This document shows positions 47,932 to 58,515 of a DNA stretch of 64,000 bases, piece after piece. The notes beneath the pieces were generated by a model. It was given only the letters and a program-made list of their open reading frames with translations. It was not told the origin of the DNA and did no database searches. How positions within the stretch are numbered: position 1 is the first letter of the stretch; each line of letters starts with the position of its first letter. Source of the stretch: Plantago major (lineage: Eukaryota > Streptophyta > Magnoliopsida > Lamiales > Plantaginaceae); contig CM048843.1 of assembly GCA_026545765.1 (NCBI GenBank), positions 10,997,501-11,061,500 on the forward strand. The letters are read 5' to 3'. Position numbers and translations under genes: made by a program.

Positions 47932-49196
47932 TGATGTCATCAAATTAATACTTAGAAAACAAGTAGTAAGCAGTTGTTGTAGACAGACAATGCTAACCAA
48001 AGGATCGTTCGCTAAGGAACCAATTAAGCTACAACGGTTTGAAAGCAAACAGTTACTTGTGAAAATAGATTGATTTGTAAGATGGTTGTTTCTAAAAACT
48101 GGAATAAGATAAAGCAAATAAAGATTTTTAACAATGAGAGAAGATGAACACAGTAGTAATGATCAAGTAATGCTAATTCGTTCTAGGTCAATCCTTCATA
48201 TTTGTCACACGGTCGGCGTACATAAATCAATCAATCCAATTCAACCAATCGTTATTTGAATATTTCAAACTAGAGTAATCGTGGGTTGTCAATCCATGAT
48301 CCTTAACCGAAAATGATTTTGAAAGTCTTGAACTAGCTTATTGGATTGAAGGTTTTACGAAGATTTTGAACTAGACGAACCTATATGAATGAATCCAAAA
48401 CCCTAGAAACGAATATACAATACTATCACATAACTACCGTGTTCGGAGTGGTTTAGCTACTCATGATAGAAGCAAGGATCAAAGAATTCAAGATATTGCT
48501 CATGTTAAACATAAACAGAATGATAATCGCATGCAAGCTCATACAATTCGACAACAAGAACAAGAACGAATTGTAAAGAGATAAACAATAGAGAATTACC
48601 ACAATAATCAGGAATTTGATATCAATCCTTCAATCAAAGATAAAACCAAGCTCCAATGATATCTCAATGTCAATGTATGGCTCTTGGAGATATTCTCAAA
48701 ACTAGGTTAAAAGAAGTATCAATGAAAAGGAAAAAATTCTAATCTAATAAGGAAAATAAAATAAAATGCTGTCATTGCGCATGTAACCTTCTTAATCGCA
48801 ATATATATCCTTCAGAAAGTCTCGCCATGACCAAATCTCCACAAGTAGCATCTTTCTTCAAAACAGGGGAGCCAATCAGAAAATCTGGCCATGGGCTCAA
48901 TTACTGGCCACAAGTAGTCTTCTTTAATCTCAAAAGATGATCATCAGAAAATCTCGTATGGATCGATTTTCGCCACAAGTAGCCATGCTAGAAGATTCAA
49001 CGCTAAGTCAGAAATCTACCACAAGTAGCTATGCTAAACGACCTGTTCTCAAATGGCTTAAAAGGCATAGATTCCTACAAAACACAAACAAAACACCAAA
49101 GCATAAAAACGAACTAAAAAGACTACAAAACTAAAGACAAAGACTCACAAAGACCGCTAAAAAGACCAAATGAGACGTTTGAATATTATCTCATCA
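47932..49196 (-). repeat. 3' LTR of the non-autonomous Athila-like element
   Basis: Border to border 1265 bp, equal to the summed length of the two halves of the 5' LTR (617 + 647). In place of the usual GCCGCGGCGAG palindromes it shows repeated CCACAAGTAG words. Confidence 0.92.
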
Positions 49197-51400
49197 AAAT
49201 CCCCAAACCGAACCTTTGCTCGTCCCCGAGCAAACAAATAAATTAAAGACAACTAGACTTAGATTACGACATATAATAACACACAGACGAGTCAATCTTC
49301 CAAATAACCGAACTCTACCATTGTAAGCGTTAAATTCACAAGATACCAAAGGTTCGCACTCAACTGGTGTTGACAGAAATAGTGCACAAAAAATCATGCA
49401 AGAGAGTTTTTTCAAATAAATAACACTTCAGTCTAACTCTCCAATCCCTCGCAAGGAAATCCTACACTATTCTCTCTCACACTCTGGAAGTGTCCAGTGG
49501 GTTAAACACTCAAGAACAATAAGAGAAAAGGAAGGTGACTCTCGCCACAAAGGTGCCTTAAATACCTCATGCAATGTACTCAATAAGTTAAGTCAGAAGG
49601 GACTTTTTCCTTGCATATAGAAGCTTGCCAGAACATACAAACTAACTTCCATATCACCACATTCTTGCATACTATGAATTATATGCTAATCAATTGGCTA
49701 CAATGGACTCTTTTAGTCTCACTTTTTTGGTAGTGTCTGTTTTACCGAAGTCCACACTTTTGTGCGTGTTAGTTTGATGTACGTGCTGTTAGAACGTAGG
49801 ATCCCGGATTGGTACTTGGAACAAGATCAATAGACAATGTTGCCAACAATGTTGTTCAACAATGTCTTCAACACAGTAAACAAAAGACAGCGGATGAATA
49901 TGAATGAAACTTCTATTACCAAGCCAACATATATAAATATGTTGGCCGCGCCTTTAGGCAAAATATCTACTGACGGGAAAAGTAGATCTAATCAACTAGG
50001 TTTACTACAATCATAGATGATTGATTAAACAACCAAAACTAGCCCTAGAAGAACTAACAATAAAAGCTATTCTAGGTCGATGTTTGAAAGAGTTATTCCA
50101 ATAATGAATACTCTTAGACAAACTCTAAAGCTAGCAGAAAACAAGAAGCCTAAACTCTTTAATAAAATCTTGATTGATCACAAAGAAAGGCGTCATCATT
50201 GCTCGGCTGAATCCTTGTATATATACTTGAGATATCGACAGCTTCCATCCAAGTCGAAAGGCAATAGGATCTCAGCAAAGGTAATTTTCTTTGTCTTGTT
50301 TTCTTCAATATACGCATAGAAGGAATTTTCCATATTTTGATTCTTCATAAAATATATTCCTTCTTGCTTTCACCAAAAGTTGTTATTTTTCCTTAAATCG
50401 TCTCTTGTTCGATTTGTAAATACTTCCAGTCCAAGTTTCCTGTCCAATGTGCTTTGTTCTTGATGTTGACTGCAATGTTATATCTTCAATGTTATGCCAG
50501 CATTGAATTCTATCCTGTCATAATGCTATACAACATTGGTAGTCCTGAAGCTTCACAAACAACAACAACAAACACAAACTTGGAACTGATTATTGAAAGA
50601 CAAGATTATCAAAACACAAGTGCATACTGTACTCTCACGTGCCATCAACCCTCACGGACATATGGCTTTTTAGGACCAAGCCGGTATATAGGTAGTATTT
50701 GAAACACGCCCAACACGACTACGGTGATGACAAGCACCATAGATATACTCCGAGACAATTCAACTAATCAGGGGGAATACATAATACAAAATTTGAACAA
50801 TAACATCATAACGCAGCAGATTTCTTCTCCCCAAACCGGTTTTTCGCAATGCATTGGCTTTCGACAAAATGAAACATGAAGAGCATTCCGTTCGTCATAC
50901 TTAACTTAACTGAGTACACATGAGAATGAAAAGGCGCAAACAAGAGGGTTTGCACTTCCCGAAAAGATCACACAAGCGCCGGTACAATATTTTTTCGTCG
51001 GCTTAAAGTTTCTCACCAGCTTTTTGGACTAAAGAGTTAAACAAACTTGCTATTTACAGGAAAAACAAACTTACTAGATCTTAAGTTCACTACTCTATCT
51101 AAGTTGAGGATCGTGCAAAACGTAAGTAACAAGCAGATTTAACAATCACAATAGAAGTTTTCGTCACTTGGAAGAACGACTCACGAAAGACTCTAGAAAC
51201 AAACAGAAAGTAAGGGACGAAAGACTCTAGAGACTCAGAAAATAGAGAAAAATGCCAACAAGACACAAAACACTAGAGAACACATTCCCCCTCCCCAAAC
51301 CTAAACTCAAGCATGTCCTCAAGCGTAGAGTGAAAAAGAAAAGAAAATGGGATCAACAGTGGCTTGCCTGCAGGTGTACCTTTACGGTCATGTACAAGAC
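49197..51400 (-). other. 3' region of the non-autonomous Athila-like element
   Basis: Matches the 3' regions at 505-1942 and 28252-29012. The purine-rich GGTTTGGGGATTTT (minus strand, 49196-49212) next to the LTR is the polypurine tract. It is interrupted by the solo LTR at 49787-50637. No gene. Confidence 0.75.
49787..50637. repeat. Solo LTR of an unrelated family
   Basis: 851 bp, beginning TGTTAGAACGTAGG and ending GTACTCTCA, flanked by a perfect 5-bp target duplication CGTGC (49782-49786, 50638-50642). The host sequence is continuous across it when compared with 1340-1380. It has TG/CA ends and a TATA-like ATATATAAATATG at about 49929. No other copy of the family occurs in the window. Copia-like by its look, but the family is not proven. 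Confidence 0.85.
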
Positions 51401-51413
51401 TCTTCCGTGTTGG

Positions 51414-53197
51414 CTAACGGGTACTCTGGAAGTTCTTGGTTCTTCCAGTTGGTGCAGCTCTTTTTCTTCCCTGTTGATATGTATGTATATATAGGGGTCC
51501 AGTGTGCGCTCCTATGAATTTTCTGCTGTCAACCTGCGAAACAGAATATAATGGAGCATAATAGGCTTTAAGTTCACGTGGCTTGCCTTGCACCTCGATT
51601 GTGAAGGTTTGGGCATGTAAATTCACCACCATGAGAGTCGAGCGGATGAAGGGTCGCCCTAGAAGTAACATATCGTTTTCCATTTCCTTCCCTTTCACCC
51701 TCGGCGATTCCATTACCACAAAATCTGTCATCACCGTTACACCATCCAGCTTAACCGGAACATCTTCCACAATCCCCATGCATCTGCTTCGGGTTCCACC
51801 AGCAAGAGTCATAAAGCATTTCCGCGGCTCCAATCCCTTTAAGCCTAAGTCTTCATAGGTGTCAAAAGTAATCAAATTGCAACTAGCACCAGTGTCGACT
51901 ATTCCGGTAACCTGAGCTGAACACCCAATGCCTACCAGTAAATCAAAACTATCGGAGTCGCTTATAATCTTTTCTGCCTTAGGAATTATTATGGTGGGGG
52001 GGGGGGGGTCGGTTTCAGCAGTTTCTTGCTCCACATTCGCCTCCTCTTCTGGAATCACGGAACTCGATTCCTCGACTGCATCCCCTGTCGATTCAACAGT
52101 GGCTACATCTTGATGCCATTTGTCAAGACGGGTCACTTGAACCGTTGTTGGAATTCCCTCATCTGATGCAGAGTTCTCAACCTCGTTAGTACAGGTGGCA
52201 ACAACAGACTTAACCTTCCTTGGTTCTTCAAAATTTATCTCAACTGCCAGGACTCTAATGTTTTCTGGTCAATTTGGGGTCTACCTTTCTCCATGAGCTG
52301 TAATTTCCCAACCAAGTCACCCAATATCTGTTCCAGCCTTCTTTGCGATTGCTCGATACTGACGAACCTCTGGTTATTTTTTTCTTGAATTTTCTGTACC
52401 TCAAACCAGTACCTCTCAGACCTCTCCATATGGCTCCTGTTTCTAGCTCAGTAATACACGGCTTTGGAGTGTCTTCCACTGCTCTGGCTGCCATTCTCCT
52501 AGCCTTATTTATTGCCCCCTTAAGTTGTGATACTGCTGCTAGCTTCTCGAAGACACTATTAAGTTCATCAGCGGACGCTTCCAGGGAGGAGTTTTTACAG
52601 CTCACATCGACCATGTTTTGATACTCCCAATCCAGGCCTTCATAAAATCGGATGCATAAGCTCATATTGTCTATCCTGTGGTGAGGGCATTGGGTCAATA
52701 ACTGCAAAAAATGGTCCCGAGCTTCATAGAAGGTCTCATCATGCATCTGCTGAAACTACATTATCTGGGCACGAAGTTGCTGTGTTTTCTCGGGGGGATA
52801 GAATTTATTCATGAATGCCCTGTAGAGCGAATCCCAAGTCGGCAGAGAACCCTCAGGTTGGTTTAACAGCCAACTCCTTGCCTTGTCCTACATACAGATC
52901 GGAAATACCTTCTTCCTTATATCGTCACAAGAATCGATGCTCACCCTTCGATCGTCAATGGAATCCTCGAAATCGAGTTCAATTCCTCGTGAACCTTATC
53001 ACATCTTCATCTGCCATTCCGCAGAATTTTGGGAGATTGTGGAGGTGGTGAGCCTTGAGTTCAAAATTACTGGCCTCATTAAATAGAACAATTGCTGCTT
53101 TACCAGCCCTAACCATACCAGGCTGCATGTAAGCTCCATAGGTAAGCTGAGCCATCAGAATTTCCTTTATGACAAACCTGTTGTTAAAGCTACACAA
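51414..53197 (-). pseudogene. gag and protease of the non-autonomous Athila-like element (fossil)
   Basis: The gag part on the minus strand includes FYEARDHFLQLLTQCPHHRI, MSLCIRFYEGLDWEYQNMVD and a coiled segment (QRRLEQILGDLVGKLQLM), typical of retrotransposon gag. The protease part is a 240-codon open stretch at 51414-52136, with the catalytic-type motif VTGIVDTGASCNLITFDTY and a downstream LLLGRPFIRSTLMVVNLH flap/LGRP segment. Before it lies an acidic Thr/Glu/Pro linker. This protease differs clearly from that of the surrounding element (DLGASINLI). No pol domain follows. A few breaks are present. Confidence 0.8.
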
Positions 53198-53300
53198 CTC
53201 GAAAGCCTCGAAATATTCTTAGTTTTTGTTAGTGCACTAAACTTCAGGTTGAAAAACAAACAAATAACAAATCACTCTCAAATGCTATAGTAGGAATTGG

Positions 53301-53319
53301 TTCCTCGGCAGCGGCGCCA
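53301..53319 (-). other. Primer binding site (Asp-tRNA type)
   Basis: On the minus strand TGGCGCCGCTGCCGAGGAA lies four bases inside the 5' LTR end. It resembles the Athila primer site complementary to tRNA-Asp (TGGCGCCGTTGCCGGGG). Confidence 0.8.
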
Positions 53320-53323
53320 AATT

Positions 53324-53940
53324 TGATGTGCTCAAATTAATACTTAGAAAACAAGTAGTAAGCAGTTGTTGTAGACAGACAATGCTAACCACAAGATCGT
53401 TCGCTAAGGAACCAATTAAGCTACCACAACGGTTTGAAAGCAAACAGTTATTTGTGAAAATAGATTGATTTGTAAGATGGTTGTTTCTAAAAACTAGAAT
53501 AAGATAAAGAAAATAAAGATTTTTAACAATGAGAGAAGATGAACACAGTAGTAATGATCAAGTAATGCTAATTCGTTCTAGGGCAATCCTTCATATTTGT
53601 CACACGGTTAGCGTACAGAAATCAATCAATCCAATTCAACCAATCGTTATTTGAATATTTCAAACTAGAGTAATCGTGGGTTGTCAATCCACGATCCTTA
53701 ACCGAAAACGATTTTGAAAGTCTTGAACTAGCTTATTGGATTGAAGGTTTTACGAAGATTTTGAACTAGACGAACCTATATGAATGAATCCAAAACCCTA
53801 GAAACGAATATACAATACTATCACATAACTACCGTGTTCGGAGTGGTTTAGCTACTCATGATAGAAGCAAGGATCAAAGAATTCAAGATATTGCTCATGT
53901 TAAACATAAATAGAATGATAATCGCATGCAAGCTCATACA
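53324..53940 (-). repeat. 5' LTR of the non-autonomous element, inner half
   Basis: Matches 47932-48545 almost base for base up to AAGCTCATACA, where foreign sequence starts. Confidence 0.92.
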
Positions 53941-54164
53941 GACCGGAATTAATTTATTTGGAAATATGCTCCACACTGATGATATGCATCTTGTAGGGGC
54001 ATAACATTACATTATTTCACTAGATTACAAGATTCCAGCATGTACTCAACACACGATTACGAAAAACATGCAAAATCAAAAGTTCTCTTCCGAGAGTGAA
54101 AACAACAACCGAAACAAACGATTGGAAAAACTCACCATTCAGATTCGTGAGGTCACTCACTATA

Positions 54165-54485
54165 TCAAACACTATTGTTCTCCAACAAACAGGCGTTCCC
54201 TCCATGTGCACGGTCTCTGCTGATACCCCATTCGTGGAGACAAAGATTAAGCTTTTTCCCCGACGCAAGGAACTCCACTCCCTGAATCGGCGTCAATATC
54301 CCCATCAGCTCTTTCATTGCACTTAACCTCAAACCATCTGCTTCTTCCAGTACCTTCGTCATAGACACAGCATGGGCATTCAATGCCTCGGTAACTTCCC
54401 TGCTCGTCTCGCCATGCACGGCCCTTGCCTCCTTAGCCATAATGGCGATCGGGTCATCAGCTATCTCCTCCTGCAAACTTGCCAA
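54165..54485 (-). pseudogene. DOG1-domain protein, C-terminal fragment
   Basis: The minus strand encodes LASLQEEIADDPIAIMAKEA, a helical linker, then LEEADGLRLSAMKELMGILT and PIQGVEFLASGKKLNLCLHE followed by WGISRDR. This matches the last 100 or so residues of the plant DOG1 domain, found in DELAY OF GERMINATION 1-like proteins and at the C-terminus of TGA bZIP factors. The 'LTP-Q-V-FL--A--L-L--H-WG--RD' pattern favours a DOG1-like stand-alone protein. Full DOG1-like proteins are more than twice this length. Here the N-terminal part is missing and coding runs directly into a GGT repeat. The 107 codons are open, but the gene is truncated and presumably dead. Whether a CACTA element or break repair brought it is not decided. 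Confidence 0.75.
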
Positions 54486-54495
54486 CTTCTTACGG

Positions 54496-55085
54496 TGCGG
54501 TGGTGGTGGGAGGAGAAAGGTAATCTTGATGGATGGTGGTGGCGGTGGTCTTGGTGGGAGGAGGAAAGGTGGTGGGGGTGGCAGGGTGGTGGTTTGGTGG
54601 TGGTGGCAGGGTGGTGGTGCGGTGGTGGTGGGAGGAGAGAGGTGGTGGTGGTGGTGGTGGAGATGGTGGTGGTGCGGTGGTGGTGGGAGGAGAGAGGTGG
54701 TGGTGGAGATGGTGGTGGTGTGGTGGTGGTGGGAGGAGAGAGGTGGTGGTGGTGGTGGTGGTGCGGTGGTGGAGATGGTGGTGGTGCGGTGGTGGTGGGA
54801 GGAGAGAGGTGGTGGTGGTGGTGGTGCGGTGGTGGTGGGAGGAGTGAGGTGGTGGTGGTGGTGGTGGTGGTGGTGGAGATGGTGGTGGTGCGGTGGTGGT
54901 GGGAGGAGAGAGGTGGTGGTGGAGATGGTGGTGGTGCGGTGGTGGTGGGAGGAGAGAGGTGGTGGTGGTGGAGATGGTGGTGGAGGAGGGTGGTGGTGGA
55001 GGATGGTGGTGGAGGAGAAAGGTGGTGGAAGGAGAAAGGTGGTTGTGGGAGGAGGAGGAGAGGAGAAATGGAGGAGAAGTGGTGG
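54496..55085 (+). repeat. GGT-rich minisatellite
   Basis: About 590 bp of GGTGGTGGT interspersed with GGGAGGAGAGAGGTGG and GGAGATGGTGGTGG units of roughly 45-70 bp. The plus strand is strongly purine/G-biased and rich in runs able to form G-quadruplexes. Open frames of up to 248 codons across it are an artefact of the repeat. Confidence 0.92.
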
Positions 55086-55099
55086 AGGAGATATATGGT

Positions 55100-55310
55100 T
55101 TTTTTTTTAGGCTTTTAGCGACGGATAGATCTAGATCTATCCGTCGCTAAATTTTTTTTTTTTTTTTTTAAATCTTGGTCAACGCTCTGTAGCGACGGAT
55201 AAACTTATCCGTCGCTACAGAGCGACCCCGTTTGGCGATCCGTCGCTACAGGGGCGACGGATAAAATCCGTCGCCCCTTTCCGTCCCGTTACAGCAGAAT
55301 TCTTGTAGTG
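55100..55310 (-). mobile_element. CACTA transposon end with subterminal repeats
   Basis: On the minus strand it starts CACTACAAGAATTCTGCTGT, followed by inverted pairs of AGCGACGGAT / ATCCGTCGCT. The exact border is confirmed by the uninterrupted paralogous copy at 56800, which begins with the same ATATATGAGTAG that follows here. The opposite end is not found within the insert. The terminal sequence differs from the CACTA end at 3900, so it is a different element. Confidence 0.8.
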
Positions 55311-55770
55311 ATATATGAGTAGTTTTGTGTCGTTTTTTGGGATACAAACGCAAGAAGATACACAATTGACAGAGGCACATATGTAGTGCTTTAATTAAAT
55401 ATCTACATTGAACCAACAAATTCTGTGAAGAATTTAATTGTAAAAGGCAAAAGTTACGGCGAATATGATGCATAATCCTACCACCACTAGACCAGCAACC
55501 CCAAAGAATTCATGCGAACAAATATTTTGATAACTCAAACCAATCAAGAAAGGTTCTGGTGTGTTTTAAAAAACTTGAAAAAGGTTTTGGTAGCGGGTGC
55601 AAATTTTTAAAAAGGTTTTGGTGTGATTTAAAATACAAACTTAACGACCGTCAATTTAGTGTAACGTCAAAATTTTGCTAAACGGTTTGGTGTGAAATGT
55701 AAAAAAATAAAGGTTGTGGGGTAAGTTCAAAAACGGGCAAAAGTTATTAGTGTAAAAAAGATTTTTCTCT
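55311..55770 (+). repeat. 460-bp direct repeat, copy 1
   Basis: Matches 56800-57256 over its whole length with scattered differences. It starts ATATATGAGTAG and ends in AGTTATTAGTGTAAAAAAGA. The second half, with words like GGTTTTGGTGTGATTTAAAA, occurs a third time inverted at 55975-56160. On the minus strand part of it encodes a short hydrophobic peptide (FGVAGLVVVGLCIIFAVTF). Confidence 0.85.
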
Positions 55771-55799
55771 AAAAAAAAATAAACTGCCTGATTTGTTTT

Positions 55800-55985
55800 T
55801 CACAAAAGTCTCATGAGAGACGTTATCTAGAGACAGTCTACATTCTTTGAAAAATGATCCGTGTTATTAATCAAAACGTCTATATTGTTAACGAAGTCCA
55901 TTGCTCTTGTAATATGAAAAAACACCAATTTTGATAATATAGATGTTTTGATTAAGATCAAATTATTTTTTGCATTAAAATCTTT
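55800..55985 (+). repeat. MITE-like repeat, degraded copy
   Basis: Contains TATCTAGAGACAGTCTACAT, ATTAATCAAAACGTCTATAT and a following AAAAAACACCAAT block in the same order as the longer copy at 58293-58515. Confidence 0.55.
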
Positions 55986-56160
55986 TGGACTAATTTGAGT
56001 TTACACTATAACCTTTTATTTTTTGCATTTTACACCAAAAAGTTTATAAAAAATTTGACTTTACACAAAGGTTGAATGACCGTTAAGTTACCGTTAACTT
56101 ATTTTTAAATTACACCAAAATCTTTGAAATAACTTGTACTCGCCACCAAAACCTTTCTAT
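55975..56160 (-). repeat. Inverted third copy of the 'ggttttggtgtg' repeat
   Basis: Its reverse complement contains AGGTTTTGGTGGCGAGTACA and a following TTTTGGTGTAATTTAAAAAT block, parallel to 55585-55770 and 57060-57256, though more diverged. Confidence 0.6.
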
Positions 56161-56799
56161 ATAATAATAATTATTTTTTTTTGAAAATTTTAAAATTTTA
56201 TTCCAACCAAAAGAACACCAGAAGTGTTCAGGAAAACAAGGATTACAATGCGAGTCACGGACCAACAACACTTTACTTTACAACCACAGAAGCTAAACAA
56301 CAAACCTCCTATATTGTTCTTGTTGTCGTCTTCGTCGTCGTTATTGTTATTATAGTTGTTATTGTTATTGTTATGCATTGAACTTAATTCCAAAATAAAT
56401 ATCACTTGAGACAATATTAACGAGCATCTATCAAACTTAAAAGAGAATGATCAACCCTTATCACTCACTCCATAAACTGATAAACTAGTGTATATGTTGT
56501 CTACCAAACACAATTTCTTCCTTTGTTTGCTAAATATAACAATAATTTTCTTTTATGATAAATATAACAATAAGATACTGCATAATTATCTGGTGAATGT
56601 CAAATTTCAGAGTACACGGATGATGCATGACAAAATTTATTAGAACATTATTTGGCATACATATGTTTTTTTTTTCTATCTATAAAACTAAGTGTTCGAA
56701 CTCTCTTAACAATTCCATCTCTCCTAGTTGCTTTGATAAAATTACAAAAAAATAAAATAAAAAATAGAAGAAGACTCCAAAAATATATGCTCGTTCCTC
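56161..56799. other. AT-rich spacer with TTG/TTA microsatellite
   Basis: A short microsatellite of TTG/TTA/TCG triplets lies near 56310-56380. Open frames across it are simple-sequence artefacts. No gene is seen. Confidence 0.6.
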
Positions 56800-57256
56800 A
56801 TATATGAGTAGATTTGTATTGTTTTTTAGATCCAAATGCAAGAAAATACACAGTTGATAAAGGCACATATGTAGTGCCTTAAATCTCTACATTGAAACAA
56901 CAAATTCTATGAATAATTTGATTGTAAAAAGCAAAAGTCACGATGAATATGATGCATAATCCAACTACCACTAGACCAGCAACCCCAAACAATTCATGCG
57001 AACAAATATTTTGATAACTCAAACCAATCAAGAAAGGTTCTGGTGTGATTTAAAAAACTTGAAAAAGGTTTTGGTAGCGAGTGTAAATTTTTGAAAAGGT
57101 TTTTGTGTGATTTAAAATACAAACTTAACGGCCATCAATATTTAGTGTAACGTCAAAATTTTGCTAAACATTTTGGTGTGAAATGTAAAAAAATAAAGGT
57201 TGTGGGGTAAGTTCAAAAACGGGCAAAAGTTATTAGTGTAAAAAAGAATTTTCTCT
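56800..57256 (+). repeat. 460-bp direct repeat, copy 2
   Basis: Colinear with 55311-55770. The minus strand is open from 57036 to the stop at 56879, encoding a hydrophobic stretch (FGVAGLVVVGLCIIFIVTF) followed by a short tail. This stretch is kept in both copies. Confidence 0.85.
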
Positions 57257-57554
57257 TTGATTAATAACATCGATAATTTTCTTGACAACATAGGTCTAAC
57301 TCTAGATAATTACTGTCTCCCAGGAGACTCTATTTTTACATACCATATTTAGCAAATCAGCTAATTATTTTACTAAACACTTTATAAAAATCAGTTACCA
57401 ATCAACTGTCAGCTATCAGTTAACTTATCATTTAGTTTTGTTAAAGAGAGACTAGGTATCTCACAAAACTTATACTCTCTAGGCAGAGAAAATGTCTTCG
57501 ATCTTCTATGTACTTTCTTGATCTCCATGACAGGCCGGTGGGGGGGGGGGACGG

Positions 57555-57735
57555 TACCATGTGAAATTATGTTTGTAAAATAATTGTTTTTTGTCTTTGG
57601 TGGGGTGACGCATACCACCGCGGGGTTGTTGGGAACCGGTGGGTTGGAAAAAAAACAACCGTAATATGTGAAATTAAGTTTGTATAATATTTTTTTTGTG
57701 TGTGTTGTGGGGTGACCACATACCACCGCGGAGTT
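57555..57735 (+). repeat. Two-copy tandem repeat, 107-bp spacing
   Basis: ATGTGAAATTATGTTTGTA near 57559 recurs as ATGTGAAATTAAGTTTGTA near 57666. GGGGTGACGCATACCACCGC likewise recurs 107-108 bp later. Confidence 0.75.
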
Positions 57736-58292
57736 GTTTGGAACAACCCTATTGATTGTGTATATACTTTTGTATTTTATTTTGGTTTCGTTTGAGGGAT
57801 AATTTTTTTTAAAAAAACATGTTTTTTTAATAAGCTAATTATATTAAATGGGCTCACCCGTGATCGAACCTCTTGCATGTAAAAGTTAAAAAAAAAAAAA
57901 AAAGCCTGTTACTAATTAACAAGTCGGGTACGGTAGGATCCTATATTTTTACATTTTCTATAGTTAACATAAATAATCACTCAATTATATAATATTGAAT
58001 GAAGAAGGACTACCAACCGACACCATGATCAACGTTATTTACATAAATTTAACTACTTTATTTTATCGATTAATTTATTTTAACACCCCATTTCTATTTA
58101 TTATTAAAATTCAACTATACATCACCACGGGTTTGTACTAATTTATGTGGAATCAATAAATCGCTACTAGTGGGTCCTTGTCCTACATTTCGTTCCTGCT
58201 CATTTCAGAAAGAATGAAAAAGTTAGCCGGAGAAGGAAATTTTCATGTACAGTACTAAACTACTAATACACAAATTCTCATGATTGACGGTT
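57736..58292. other. AT-rich non-coding DNA
   Basis: No gene or recognisable element. Contains poly-A and poly-T runs. Confidence 0.5.
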
Positions 58293-58515
58293 TTTAGATA
58301 ACTTATCTATAGACAGTCTATGTTTTTAATAAAATAATTCATGTTATATATTAATCAAAACGTATATGTTGTTAATAAAATAAATTTTGTTATAATATTA
58401 AAAAACACCAATATGAAAACATAGGTGTTTTGATTAATAACATCGATAATTTTCTTGACAATATAGGTTCGTCTCTAGATAAATTATCTAGAGACTGTCT
58501 CTCGCTCGTACTAAT
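58293..58515. mobile_element. MITE-like repeat with palindromic ends
   Basis: Both ends carry TAGATAA-N-TTATCTA-RAGAC palindromes, and the interior is AT-rich without coding. Parts recur at 55800-55985 and at 57257-57330 (ATTAATAACATCGATAATTT in both). Non-autonomous and of unassigned superfamily; no clear target duplication was found. Confidence 0.45.

Noticed and set aside
54372-55118. Open frames of up to 248 codons on the plus strand
   Set aside because: They are translations of the GGT minisatellite (Trp/Gly/Val only), open in all three frames.
3900-55310. One giant CACTA element with one end at 3900 and the other at 55310
   Set aside because: The terminal sequences differ after CACTACAA, the flanking triplets (GAT, ATA) do not match, and the nesting of other elements contradicts it. 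They share only the widespread subterminal motif.
56181-56414. Hydrophobic or Asn-rich frames near 56.3 kb
   Set aside because: They result from a TTG/TTA/TCG microsatellite.
57409-57726. 105-codon minus-strand frame
   Set aside because: It covers a 107-bp tandem repeat and a G-run, and has no protein-like composition.
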